Shown piece after piece: positions 1 through 7,781 of a stretch of 64,000 nucleotides of DNA (its first letter is position 1; the number at the start of each line of letters is the position of its first letter). The DNA lies in assembly GCA_007859835.1 (NCBI GenBank), contig SJPJ01000002.1, positions 204,744-268,743 of the forward strand, given 5' to 3'. Below the pieces are notes generated by a model. That model was not told the origin of the DNA. It searched no databases and saw only the letters and a program-made list of their open reading frames with translations. The DNA is from Novipirellula herctigrandis (GTDB lineage Bacteria; Planctomycetota; Planctomycetia; Pirellulales; Pirellulaceae). The position numbers and the translations under genes are program-made.

Positions 1-2
1 AT

Positions 3-74
3 CACCCGGTGAACACGCTGCGGCGAATGGGCATCGACGAAGTCATTACCACGACGCGGCGGATCGCTTCGTAG
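3..74 (+). CDS. C-terminal end of an upstream gene (partial, unknown product)
   Basis: The reading frame is open from the window edge to a TAG at 72-74 and gives 23 residues ending MGIDEVITTTRRIAS. It stops 13 bases before the glycosyltransferase ATG, so the two could be cotranscribed. The fragment is too short to name, and an open frame of 24 codons could be chance. The preceding sequence would settle it. Confidence 0.4.
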   Translation, partial: HPVNTLRRMGIDEVITTTRRIAS

Positions 75-87
75 ACGAGAGCATTTT

Positions 88-1215
88 ATGGAACTAAAGA
101 ACATCGTCCGCTTTCCGATTGACATTCAGCGTGCGAATCGTCTTTTGGGTACCCGGAATCTAGCGATCCATTGTCAGGAAAACCAATCCAACCCGCTGCT
201 TGTTTCCGATCCCAACCCTTCCCAGCGTCCGATCGTGTTGGACCTCTATACACCACAAATGCTGTTTGATTGTGGGCGTCATTTCGCATCATTGGCCCAT
301 TTTTGCAATCAGATTGGATCGCGTTTTTTTGTGCGATCAAGCCGCATGGTTTTGGCGGGAATCGCCCGCAAAGTCCACGGTGCCGAAATGCTGGCCGATC
401 CCAATGCCTATTGGATAGGCCCCGATAGCGATCTTCCCCACGACGCCTTCGTTTTATCGGATGCAGCGTACGAGAAACAAACACGCCCTGGCACACCACA
501 CCACAGTCTAGAGATGTTAATCGGCCGCGATATTCCGCGAGATTTGCCGGTGATGCCCTACCCGATGCATCCAGCAACGCTACGGTGCTCCGACGATCTA
601 TCGTCATTCAAACTCCGAGAACATCGTTCGCGCAGTGGAGTTCTTTTTGCTGGCAGCCAAAAGTCGAAATACGGCCACGACAAAATGCAACAACAATTTG
701 GAGTCCTGAGCCGATTGGATCTCCTGAAAGTCATCCAGCAGTGGGCCGGGGACCGCGCGGACGGTTCGGTCCCGATTGTTTTACGCGATAGTGGTAAAGC
801 CCCTATCGAGTCAAAAGATTGGTTACCGTTCTTGGCCAAACACTCCTTTTTTGTTTGTTGCCCCGGCGCCGCTCAACCGATGTGCCACAACCTGATCGAA
901 GCGATGAGCGTCGGAACCATTCCACTCATTGAATATGGTGACCGGATGCGTCCCGAACTTGAAGACGGCGTGACAGCGGTTTGTTTTCGAGGTGCGGACG
1001 GATTACATGACGCGCTCGATCGGATCGATCAAATGCCCCCCAAACAAGTTGAAACGCTATCACGGTCGGTCGCCCAGTACTACGACCAACATCTTTGTGG
1101 CAAACGATTCCTGAAGTCGCTTCGAGACGAAACCATCGACGTCTCGCTAGGACAAGTGGTCATGCCGTTTCATAGCGAAAATTTCTATGGTCCGCTGCGA
1201 GCGTGGGCTGCCTAG
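88..1215 (+). CDS. Exostosin-like glycosyltransferase
   Basis: 375 residues without signal peptide or membrane segment, so a cytoplasmic enzyme. The second half carries FFVCCPGAAQPMCHNLIEAM followed by SVGTIPLIEYG. This is the nucleotide-sugar binding pattern of exostosin/GT47-like transferases, in which a conserved Glu in a LIEA motif precedes a small-residue turn and IP. The N-terminal half has no motif I can name. The likely role is transfer of a sugar in cell-surface polysaccharide or glycoprotein assembly, which would fit the envelope export permease downstream. Donor and acceptor cannot be read from the sequence. A general GT-B transferase is the alternative. Confidence 0.55.
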   Translation: MELKNIVRFPIDIQRANRLLGTRNLAIHCQENQSNPLLVSDPNPSQRPIVLDLYTPQMLFDCGRHFASLAHFCNQIGSRFFVRSSRMVLAGIARKVHGAEMLADPNAYWIGPDSDLPHDAFVLSDAAYEKQTRPGTPHHSLEMLIGRDIPRDLPVMPYPMHPATLRCSDDLSSFKLREHRSRSGVLFAGSQKSKYGHDKMQQQFGVLSRLDLLKVIQQWAGDRADGSVPIVLRDSGKAPIESKDWLPFLAKHSFFVCCPGAAQPMCHNLIEAMSVGTIPLIEYGDRMRPELEDGVTAVCFRGADGLHDALDRIDQMPPKQVETLSRSVAQYYDQHLCGKRFLKSLRDETIDVSLGQVVMPFHSENFYGPLRAWAA

Positions 1216-1307
1216 CCGAAATTTCCAGCCTACCCATGAACGCCTGCAATATGGTATTCACACGCATCGACCATCCACTCCTACTATACTTCCTCCCCCA
1301 CTAATTG

Positions 1308-2513
1308 ATGTCATTGCTTCCCACGCGACTGACGCGATACATCCTGATTGAGATCCTCAAGATCTTTGTCGTTGCGCTCGTGGCAATGACGATGTTGATT
1401 TTGATGATCGGCGTGGGGCGAGAACTATTGCGACGAGGTTTGGGGATTGTCTCCGTCGTCCAGTTGTTACCGTACGTGCTTCCGATCGCGTTGCAGTTTT
1501 CGTTTCCTGCGACAGCATTGTTTTCGATATGTTGTGTCTATGGACGCATGGCAGCCGATGGCGAAGTGTCAACCGTTAAAGCGTCAGGAATCTCACCGCT
1601 AAAATTGCTTCAACCCGCGCTCATTTTCGCGGCATTACTGAGTCCAATAGCGGTCTACGTCTCGGACTTAGCCGTTTCGTGGGGCAAGCCGGGAATTAAT
1701 CGGGTCGTGTTGATGTCGGTTGAGGATATTGCGTATCGCGTCTTGCGCGCTCAGCATTCATTCACTTCTGACCATGGATTTTCAATTCACGTGCACGATG
1801 TGGAAGGCCAAACCTTAGTCCAACCAACAGTGACGGTTCATAACCGCGGCAGCGATGGGCCGATGAAATTGACCGCGCGTTCGGGGCGATTGAGCCTCGA
1901 TCCGGAAACATCCCATTTGGTGCTTCAAGTGGTCGACAGCCAAATTGAAACCGGACAAGGGATTCAAGGGATTGTGCCTGGAGAGATTGAATACAAAATC
2001 CCCTTAGCCGAGGCGATGGGAGACAAAGCTCCCAAAGACCAGAGCCCCAGCTCGCTACCGCTACGTTTGATTGGCTCGGAACGGCTGCACCAAGACGCTC
2101 GGACCCATGCTGCGGCCGGTCAATTAGCGGCCCATGTCGGATTCATGATATTGATGTCGAGACCCGAAAAGATTGCAGGCTCCGAAGGTCAACGAATCGA
2201 AGATTCGGTCAGGCAGAGCAAAAGAAGACTTACGCGACTGCATGCTGAACCTTGGCGTCGTTGGGCCGAAGGTTTTAGCTGTTTCTTCTTTGTCATCGTC
2301 GGTGCGCCGTTGGCCATGATCGCCCGAACCAGTGATTACTGGACTACCTTTGGGATCTGTTTTCTCCCCATCCTGATCCTCTATTACCCGCTGTTTATCT
2401 TCGGGCTTGAACAGGCCAAAGATGGACTGATTCCCCCGTACGGGGTTTGGCTCGGCAACGTCGTACTTTGCTTGATCGGGATGGCGTTGATCGCCCGAGT
2501 TCGCCGCTATTAG
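1308..2513 (+). CDS. LptF/LptG family (YjgP/YjgQ) permease
   Basis: 401-residue inner-membrane protein. An N-terminal hydrophobic segment (about residues 9-34) follows LTRYILIEILK, the typical YjgP/YjgQ opening. Further helices lie near 55-75 and 100-120. A large periplasmic beta-rich region (about 130-310) follows, then three C-terminal helices, the first containing VIVGAPLAMI. In LPS exporters LptF and LptG pair with the ATPase LptB to move lipopolysaccharide or another lipid from the inner membrane. No second permease or ATPase is adjacent here. A TTG lies directly before the chosen ATG and could also serve as start. F versus G cannot be decided. Confidence 0.85.
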   Translation: MSLLPTRLTRYILIEILKIFVVALVAMTMLILMIGVGRELLRRGLGIVSVVQLLPYVLPIALQFSFPATALFSICCVYGRMAADGEVSTVKASGISPLKLLQPALIFAALLSPIAVYVSDLAVSWGKPGINRVVLMSVEDIAYRVLRAQHSFTSDHGFSIHVHDVEGQTLVQPTVTVHNRGSDGPMKLTARSGRLSLDPETSHLVLQVVDSQIETGQGIQGIVPGEIEYKIPLAEAMGDKAPKDQSPSSLPLRLIGSERLHQDARTHAAAGQLAAHVGFMILMSRPEKIAGSEGQRIEDSVRQSKRRLTRLHAEPWRRWAEGFSCFFFVIVGAPLAMIARTSDYWTTFGICFLPILILYYPLFIFGLEQAKDGLIPPYGVWLGNVVLCLIGMALIARVRRY

Positions 2514-2616
2514 GACAAAGCAAACTTCGGCGAATGTTGCTGATTTATCGACATTCTCAGGTTTTACTGCCTGACAGTGCCCCTCGAAACGCGGTTTCAC
2601 GCCACGAAAGCGGACA

Positions 2617-2644
2617 TTGAAGGAAGCTTCTTCTCGGTTAGAAT
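2617..2644 (+). promoter_or_regulatory. Candidate sigma-70 promoter of the zinc-ribbon gene
   Basis: TTGAAG at 2617-2622 and TAGAAT at 2639-2644 are separated by 16 bases. Transcription would begin near 2651, immediately before the terminator hairpin at 2655-2685. Seen by eye only; housekeeping consensus assumed. Confidence 0.4.
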
Positions 2645-2654
2645 GCTAAAATCG

Positions 2655-2685
2655 AAGGCATCGCGTTTGTTCAATGCCTTTTTTT
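2655..2685 (+). terminator. Intrinsic terminator or attenuator
   Basis: AAGGCAT (2655-2661) and ATGCCTT (2674-2680) form a perfect 7-bp stem with a 12-base loop, followed by five T (2681-2685). It lies about 140 bases after the LptF/G-like gene and only 8 to 29 bases before the possible starts of the zinc-ribbon gene. It may end the permease transcript or act as an attenuator for the gene downstream. Confidence 0.6.
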
Positions 2686-2714
2686 CCTTCTGAATGCGAA
2701 GCACGTTCACCTGC

Positions 2715-4316
2715 ATGCCCAGTCTTTCGCTCCAATGCCCACAATGTCAAGCTTCGGTTACCGTCGACGAGTCCGCCGCCGGTACACGGGTTAAATGTCC
2801 GCATTGTGCAAAAGCCTTTTTGGCACCGGGACTGAGCGCCACCGTCGCTGACGACGCGGACGATTGGTTATCGCTCGATAGTGACCCGATTCCAGTGAAG
2901 CCAGCGGAAAAGAAAGTGGCACCGGCGAAAATCAATCTCGAAGACGATTTGCCAGCTCTGGCAGTTCCCAACCCACGTGTCTCGCCAAACACGAACCCCA
3001 AAAGCCCAACGAATCCCAAAAGCCCAACCAACCCCAAAAGCCCAGGGAATTCCAAAAGCCCAACCAATTCAGCTCCACCGGTGAGTACCGAGGAAGAAGC
3101 TTTGTTGGCAGAATTCTCAAGCGATCTAGACGAATTCACGACGCAATCCGAATCGGTTCCCAAGCCAAACGCAAATCAAAGTCCCACCCAAACTCCGTCG
3201 GCCAAACCCGTTTCGATACCTGATTTTGACGATCTTCAGCTCGAAGCTCCGGCCCCCGCGCCAGCCAAAGCCGAATCGCTCGAACTGGCAAACGAGTATC
3301 GATTGAAGTGTAAGGTTTGCGGTTCCTTGATCTATGTCAAAGCGACTCAGGCGGGCAAAACCGTAAAGTGTCCCGATTGTTACTCACCGCTAAAAGTTCC
3401 TCCGCCACCAAAGATCAAAAAGAAACAAACCTTTGATCTGGAGACCGTCGAGACTTTTCGATTCGGCCCATCGCCAACGCAGGAACGAAAGCCTGATCCA
3501 TTTAAGAAATCGGCCGAACAATTACTTGAGGAAGCAGCCCGCACCGATGAGGTGGTGAAGCCTCTGAACGACGATGCTCCGAATGTGACCGAGTGGCTTA
3601 AAAGTATCTTTGGTATTTTCCTCGACATCGGCGTCGTCGCGCACTGGATTATCTTGTCCGTGTTCGCATCGATTCCCACCGTGATCGCGATCCAATTCGC
3701 TGAATCAAGAATCGTTTACGGAGGGTTGATCGTTGCCGGGTTCTTTTTGGCGGCAATTGTGGTTAGCTGTGGATTTGCGATTTTGCAGTCAGTCGCAAAT
3801 GGTGAAGAGCGAGTCAGTGATTGGCCGATCTTTGATTTCTTTGCTTGGATGGAATCTCTCTTTGTCGCATTTTCAGCGTTCGGGTTTGCAGCGGTTCCAG
3901 TATGGTTCTTAGGCCAATTATTGGTTGGTAATTCCTTGGTCGTCATCGCTCTTACGATGTTGTCGCTGTACATCATGTTTCCGTTTGTGTTGTTGTCGAT
4001 GTTGGACATAAACAGTCCGTTTGTGCCGTTTTCCGCCGAAGTGGCTCGCAGCGTTACAAAGAACCATGAATCTTGGGGCGGGTTGTATTTCACCGCCGGT
4101 TTTTTGTTCTTTGGATTGTTTATGTTTTATGCCATGACCACCACCATGACCCCCATCGTGACAGCGGTGTTGTGCCTGTTCGCGACGATCGGCGGCGCCT
4201 TTTTATATTTCGGAATGATCGGACGATTGGCCTACGCGATCGGCCAAGAAATCCCAGATCCCAGGACGGAATCGAAAAAGACGCAACAACCACCGAGCTC
4301 TTCCGACCCAGCCTAA
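2715..4316 (+). CDS. Zinc-ribbon (MJ0042-type) multi-pass membrane protein
   Basis: 533 residues. Two zinc ribbons of the MJ0042 type are present: CPQC with CPHC at the extreme N-terminus, and CKVC with CPDC near residue 200, each pair about 17 residues apart. Between them lies a low-complexity linker containing four NPKSP-type hexapeptides, encoded by 18-bp tandem repeats at 2994-3065. The C-terminal 230 residues hold about six hydrophobic segments, ending in a Pro/Ser-rich tail. The function is unknown; planctomycetes carry many such zinc-ribbon membrane proteins. The ATG at 2715 places the first ribbon at the N-terminus; an ATG at 2694 would add seven residues. The next gene, also membrane-bound, follows after 49 bases. 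Confidence 0.8.
   Translation: MPSLSLQCPQCQASVTVDESAAGTRVKCPHCAKAFLAPGLSATVADDADDWLSLDSDPIPVKPAEKKVAPAKINLEDDLPALAVPNPRVSPNTNPKSPTNPKSPTNPKSPGNSKSPTNSAPPVSTEEEALLAEFSSDLDEFTTQSESVPKPNANQSPTQTPSAKPVSIPDFDDLQLEAPAPAPAKAESLELANEYRLKCKVCGSLIYVKATQAGKTVKCPDCYSPLKVPPPPKIKKKQTFDLETVETFRFGPSPTQERKPDPFKKSAEQLLEEAARTDEVVKPLNDDAPNVTEWLKSIFGIFLDIGVVAHWIILSVFASIPTVIAIQFAESRIVYGGLIVAGFFLAAIVVSCGFAILQSVANGEERVSDWPIFDFFAWMESLFVAFSAFGFAAVPVWFLGQLLVGNSLVVIALTMLSLYIMFPFVLLSMLDINSPFVPFSAEVARSVTKNHESWGGLYFTAGFLFFGLFMFYAMTTTMTPIVTAVLCLFATIGGAFLYFGMIGRLAYAIGQEIPDPRTESKKTQQPPSSSDPA
2994..3065 (+). repeat. 18-bp coding tandem repeat, 4 copies
   Basis: Four imperfect 18-bp units (2994-3011, 3012-3029, 3030-3047, 3048-3065) encode NPKSPT, NPKSPT, NPKSPG and NSKSPT in the linker between the two zinc ribbons. 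Copy number could vary without breaking the frame. Confidence 0.85.
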
Positions 4317-4365
4317 TGGCATTCTTGAACCTGCGAACATTTCTCTTTTCCAGTAAACCAATCCT

Positions 4366-5538
4366 GTGGTGACTACCTCGACGAACTCGCCAAGCCCTCA
4401 ACGAACATTTCGATCCGAACCGCCTCCGTGGTCGGTGCCGATAGGGCATTTTTTCGGACGACACATCTATTTGTCGTACACCGTGCTAGTCGTGTTTGGG
4501 ATTGCTCTCGGAGTCGCAGTCACATCATCGGGCGAAGCAGGCAATCAAGATTTGCTTTACGCTTGCTTGCTCGCGATCGGGTTGTGGTGTGCTGGGATTG
4601 TGATGCAAGGAATTGCGTATTGCTTTGGACTTCAGTCCCGAAATTGCTCGGTTGGATTAGGACTTATCGGCGTTCGCTGGCAAGCCGGGGCGATGTCTGC
4701 GGTACGAACATTGCAAACCAGCGTGATGACGATTTCAATTTTGGTCGCGATGGTCAGTGCGTTCTTCCTGTCATCAAGCTATTTGGGTGACGAAGTGATC
4801 GACGCGACCATTGAACCGATGGAACCGGGATTGCCGTTTGCGATTCCCGGATTGGAGTGGTCGTCGCCCGCTTCGATGACCCGATTTGCCGGGTGGCTAT
4901 TACTTGTTCAACTTGTTGCTCAGACGTTCCCGATGCCAGATTCGCTTGGACGTCACCTGATGGTGTCCTTGGTGGCAGTGGTACGTCCCGGCGCAAGTCG
5001 AATCGCACAAGCGATGGTGGTTCACCGAACACTGATCGTCATCAGCATTCTTACTGCGGTCTCAGCGATATGGGTGATGAAAAATGATCGAGCACTACAC
5101 TTCTCTCGATGGCCGCTGGTGATGGTGCTCGCAATTCTGTTAGCGAGAACTTCGCGAATCGGCCAAGTTCAATCGCTGGTCGACGCATTTCCAGCCAACT
5201 CGCCCGACTCAGATTTGGATGAGTTGGACGAGACCGAAAATGATTGGCGGGACGAACTACCTGGATCGCAACAAGGTCACGCTGCGACCGATAACCGCCC
5301 GTCGGACTCTCTTTGGCCACGCGCGAAATCGTCTGTCGCACCGCGGCGAATTAGAAAAACGATGCAAAGGGAACACGACGAAGCAGTCGACGCGGCCAAG
5401 CTAGACGAGATTCTGATGCGATTGCATGACAACGGCGTTGATTCGCTGAGCCGAGAAGACCGCGAAGTGCTCAAACGAGTCAGCGAGTCACTACGAAACG
5501 AGACACAGCGAAAGAATGGCCTTTCGGATGAGTCGTAA
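4366..5538 (+). CDS. M50 site-2-protease-like membrane protein lacking catalytic residues
   Basis: 390 residues, GTG start (a second GTG follows at 4369). The opening WSVPIGHFFGRHIYLSYTVL closely resembles the start of M50B membrane metalloproteases. Several transmembrane segments follow. Where active homologues have HExxH, the helix reads IVMQGIAYCFG, and in place of the NxxPxPxLDG motif there is QTFPMPDSLG, so the zinc-binding His residues are missing. The C-terminal 120 residues are cytoplasmic, charged and Asp/Glu/Arg-rich. I infer a non-proteolytic relative of the fold, perhaps a scaffold or regulator. It follows the zinc-ribbon membrane protein closely, suggesting joint expression. Confidence 0.55.
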   Translation: MVTTSTNSPSPQRTFRSEPPPWSVPIGHFFGRHIYLSYTVLVVFGIALGVAVTSSGEAGNQDLLYACLLAIGLWCAGIVMQGIAYCFGLQSRNCSVGLGLIGVRWQAGAMSAVRTLQTSVMTISILVAMVSAFFLSSSYLGDEVIDATIEPMEPGLPFAIPGLEWSSPASMTRFAGWLLLVQLVAQTFPMPDSLGRHLMVSLVAVVRPGASRIAQAMVVHRTLIVISILTAVSAIWVMKNDRALHFSRWPLVMVLAILLARTSRIGQVQSLVDAFPANSPDSDLDELDETENDWRDELPGSQQGHAATDNRPSDSLWPRAKSSVAPRRIRKTMQREHDEAVDAAKLDEILMRLHDNGVDSLSREDREVLKRVSESLRNETQRKNGLSDES

Positions 5539-5626
5539 AATCCGAATGCTGCCCAAATCCCCAATCCTTCCCACCAAGCCCCCGACTCGCTAAACTTAGG
5601 CCTTTCCACCCGAAATGTTGACATTG

Positions 5627-5632
5627 AAAGGA
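5627..5632 (+). promoter_or_regulatory. Shine-Dalgarno site deciding the GTG start at 5639
   Basis: AAAGGA lies six bases before GTG 5639, whereas the upstream in-frame ATG at 5615 has no purine-rich site. This supports the shorter protein beginning MFVAAST. Confidence 0.6.
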
Positions 5633-5638
5633 TGCACC

Positions 5639-6385
5639 GTGTTTGTTGCAGCTTCAACAGAATGTTGTCCCGAGATGGAGTTGCGCGAGATAGTTGACTT
5701 GCTCCAGGATCTGGAGTTTACGGCCATCGAGATCGCTCTCCACGAATCCGGCAAACTCAAACCCAGCGAACTAATCACCGACTTGGACCGCGCGGTATTG
5801 ATGCTTCGGGCGTCCCATCGGATGGATATCTCCGGCTATAGCGTCGAACTAATATCCACCGGTGATCAACACTACGTCGATTTCAAAGAAATTTGCAGGC
5901 TCGCCAAAGCCACCAAAGTGGTTAATTTAACGGTCCCCTCCGCCGAACTAGGGACCCCGTTTAATGAAGAAGTCGAGCATCTTCAAAAGCTTGTCGACGT
6001 TGCCGAAACCGAAGGCGTTCGTGTTGCGTTGAAATGCCAACTGGGGTGCCTCAGTGAGGATCCCGATACGCTAATGGTACTTTGTAACAATGTTGATGGA
6101 CTCGGCGTAACGCTCGATCCAAGTGTCTACATTGCTGGCAAAGCGAACACCAAGAACCTCGACAAGATTCTCAAATTTGTCTGCAACGTTCACCTCCGCG
6201 ACACACGCCCCGATGCGTTCCAAGTCAGCGTGGGTCAAGGCGAGGTGGACTACGGCAAACTGGTCACTCAACTGCTTCGCGAGAAGTACGACCGTGCGTT
6301 GACCGTGAACATGTCGCCAATGGAAGGGCTCGATCACCGAGTCGAACTTCGCAAACTGCGTCGGTTACTCGAAACATTGGTTTAA
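5639..6385 (+). CDS. Sugar phosphate isomerase/epimerase (xylose isomerase-like TIM barrel)
   Basis: 248 residues, soluble. The alternating strand/helix pattern of the AP-endonuclease-2/xylose-isomerase TIM barrel is clear: an initial FVAASTECC strand, AIEIAL after the first helix, VVNLTVP, VALKCQ, GLGVTLDPS and the late strand NVHLRDT followed by VSVGQGEVDYG, typical of metal-dependent sugar-phosphate isomerases. The substrate is not predictable. GTG start chosen from the AAAGGA site; ATG 5615 would add eight residues. The NUDIX gene starts two bases after its stop, so the two are almost certainly cotranscribed. Confidence 0.8.
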   Translation: MFVAASTECCPEMELREIVDLLQDLEFTAIEIALHESGKLKPSELITDLDRAVLMLRASHRMDISGYSVELISTGDQHYVDFKEICRLAKATKVVNLTVPSAELGTPFNEEVEHLQKLVDVAETEGVRVALKCQLGCLSEDPDTLMVLCNNVDGLGVTLDPSVYIAGKANTKNLDKILKFVCNVHLRDTRPDAFQVSVGQGEVDYGKLVTQLLREKYDRALTVNMSPMEGLDHRVELRKLRRLLETLV

Positions 6386-6387
6386 GG

Positions 6388-7164
6388 GTGACACTCGCGT
6401 CAAAACTTGGTCCCGATTTCGCCGAATCACTTGCCCTATCGGGCTCGGTCGATCGCATAGCCAGCAGCAGTCGTAAACAGCCCATTGATGCGTACGGTGT
6501 TGAAACAGAACTACCGCCGATGCGTCCTTGCTTAGCGTATGGTCGTCATCGTGGGCCGGCTCGAAGCGGTGCTCGGCAAGCAGCGGTGGCCATTTGTTTG
6601 CACCAAGATTCAAAGAACCGCTGGGTCATCCCGTTGACCCGTCGTCCCTCGGCTCTGCGCCATCACGGAGGTCAAATTTGCCTACCGGGTGGGCAAATCG
6701 AATCGGGCGAGCAGGCTGACACTGCGGCGCTGCGAGAATTCGAAGAGGAACTCGGCGTTACCCCTCATGTGATCAAGCATTACGGCGAACTATCAAAGAC
6801 ATACGTCTACGCCAGTGACAATGAGGTGCACCCAGTCATCTTTATGATCGATCAGCCCAACACCCCGTGGCAGCCCGATCCGGTCGAAGTGGACGAAGTC
6901 ATCCTGCTGCCGCTGGAACAACTCTTTCGCCGCGAAAGCCGAACCGAATATCAAATTCGCCGAAAAGTCATTTTCAAAAAACCAACCGCTCGTGGCGGAC
7001 GGGATAGCGAAAACGCGTATTTAGAGTTTACCGCACCCGCCTTTTTTTGGGGTGGATATCAAATTTGGGGTGCCACTGCAATCATTTTGGATGAATTGGC
7101 CCAAATCTTGCTCAAGAGTGAGTCGTTTGTCTCGGCGACTGCCAATGCGGTGACGCCAAATTGA
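6388..7164 (+). CDS. NUDIX hydrolase, CoA pyrophosphatase-like
   Basis: 258 residues with GTG start, two bases after the preceding stop. The NUDIX box is intact: GGQIESGEQADTAALREFEE then ELGV, with the REFEEE glutamates that bind metal. Just before it stands PSALRHHGGQICLPGG, like the UPF0035 signature of NudL/CoA-diphosphatase proteins. Such enzymes split nucleoside diphosphate derivatives, for example CoA to 4-phosphopantetheine and 3',5'-ADP. An N-terminal extension of about 60 residues is unassigned. Its TGA stop lies inside the candidate trxA -35 box. Confidence 0.85.
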   Translation: MTLASKLGPDFAESLALSGSVDRIASSSRKQPIDAYGVETELPPMRPCLAYGRHRGPARSGARQAAVAICLHQDSKNRWVIPLTRRPSALRHHGGQICLPGGQIESGEQADTAALREFEEELGVTPHVIKHYGELSKTYVYASDNEVHPVIFMIDQPNTPWQPDPVEVDEVILLPLEQLFRRESRTEYQIRRKVIFKKPTARGGRDSENAYLEFTAPAFFWGGYQIWGATAIILDELAQILLKSESFVSATANAVTPN

Positions 7165-7188
7165 CACAAACGCTTGTAAACCTACAAT
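7161..7188 (+). promoter_or_regulatory. Promoter of trxA
   Basis: TTGACA (7161-7166) and TACAAT (7183-7188) are spaced by 16 bases, near-perfect sigma-70 consensus. Transcription would start near 7195. AAGGAAG at 7241-7247 stands six bases before the trxA ATG. The -35 box overlaps the stop codon of the NUDIX gene. Confidence 0.65.
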
Positions 7189-7253
7189 TTGCATGCGTTG
7201 GCGATAAGACAAATTAGCCTTAACACGTTTGATTTTGACAAAGGAAGTTTCCC

Positions 7254-7583
7254 ATGGCGTCTGCCGCTGTAAAAGAATTCACTGATGAGAACTTCGATTC
7301 CGAAGTTCTTCAATCTGACACACCCGTGCTCGTTGACTTTTGGGCGCCTTGGTGCGGCCCATGCCGTCAAATCGCACCCATGATTGACGAATTGGCAAAT
7401 GAAAACCCTTCGGTCAAAATCGGTAAGATCAACATCGACGAGAACCCGGGTATTGCTCAACAATTTGGAATCAGTAGCATCCCGACTTTGTTGGTTTTCG
7501 CGAAAGGCGAAGTCTCGGAAAGCTTCGTAGGGGTTCGCCCAAAAGCGGCTCTACAACAAGCCCTCGATGCGTCGATCGCCTAG
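7254..7583 (+). CDS. trxA: Thioredoxin
   Basis: 109 residues, the usual thioredoxin length. The redox motif WCGPC is at residues 33-37, preceded by PVLVDFWAP. The cis-proline loop SIPTLL and the C-terminal FVGVRPKAAL complete the fold. No signal peptide, so it works in the cytoplasm as a general disulfide reductase fed by thioredoxin reductase. It has its own strong promoter and ribosome site and is followed by a hairpin. Confidence 0.95.
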   Translation: MASAAVKEFTDENFDSEVLQSDTPVLVDFWAPWCGPCRQIAPMIDELANENPSVKIGKINIDENPGIAQQFGISSIPTLLVFAKGEVSESFVGVRPKAALQQALDASIA

Positions 7584-7598
7584 TTCTTTCTGACAAAC

Positions 7599-7636
7599 AT
7601 CCGTACCTGTCAGCCGACGGAGGCTGACAGGCGGAT
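7599..7636 (+). terminator. Strong hairpin after trxA
   Basis: CCTGTCAGCC (7606-7615) and GGCTGACAGG (7622-7631) form a perfect 10-bp stem with a 6-base loop. ATCCG/CGGAT extends it after a two-base bulge. It starts 15 bases after the trxA stop. There is no T tract, so termination by this hairpin alone is uncertain. Confidence 0.5.
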
Positions 7637-7643
7637 ATTTGTT

Positions 7644-7697
7644 GCGTTGGCGTTACGACTGAAGTCGTCTTTCCCCGAGCATGCTGTGCTCCAACGC
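7644..7697. repeat. Three-way-junction-like structured element
   Basis: An outer stem GCGTTGG (7644-7650)/CCAACGC (7691-7697) encloses two hairpins: ACGACT/AGTCGT (7655-7660, 7663-7668) and AGCA/TGCT (7678-7681, 7687-7690). It lies between trxA and the convergent GH130 gene. It looks like a dispersed intergenic repeat unit, but only one copy is in this window. Confidence 0.4.
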
Positions 7698-7781
7698 CTA
7701 TAACGCTCAAGGCAATCTCTCAAGCTTGCAGGGAATCGTTTGGTGTAAAGAAGGACGGATAACCGCGCCGCGGCCGCGATC

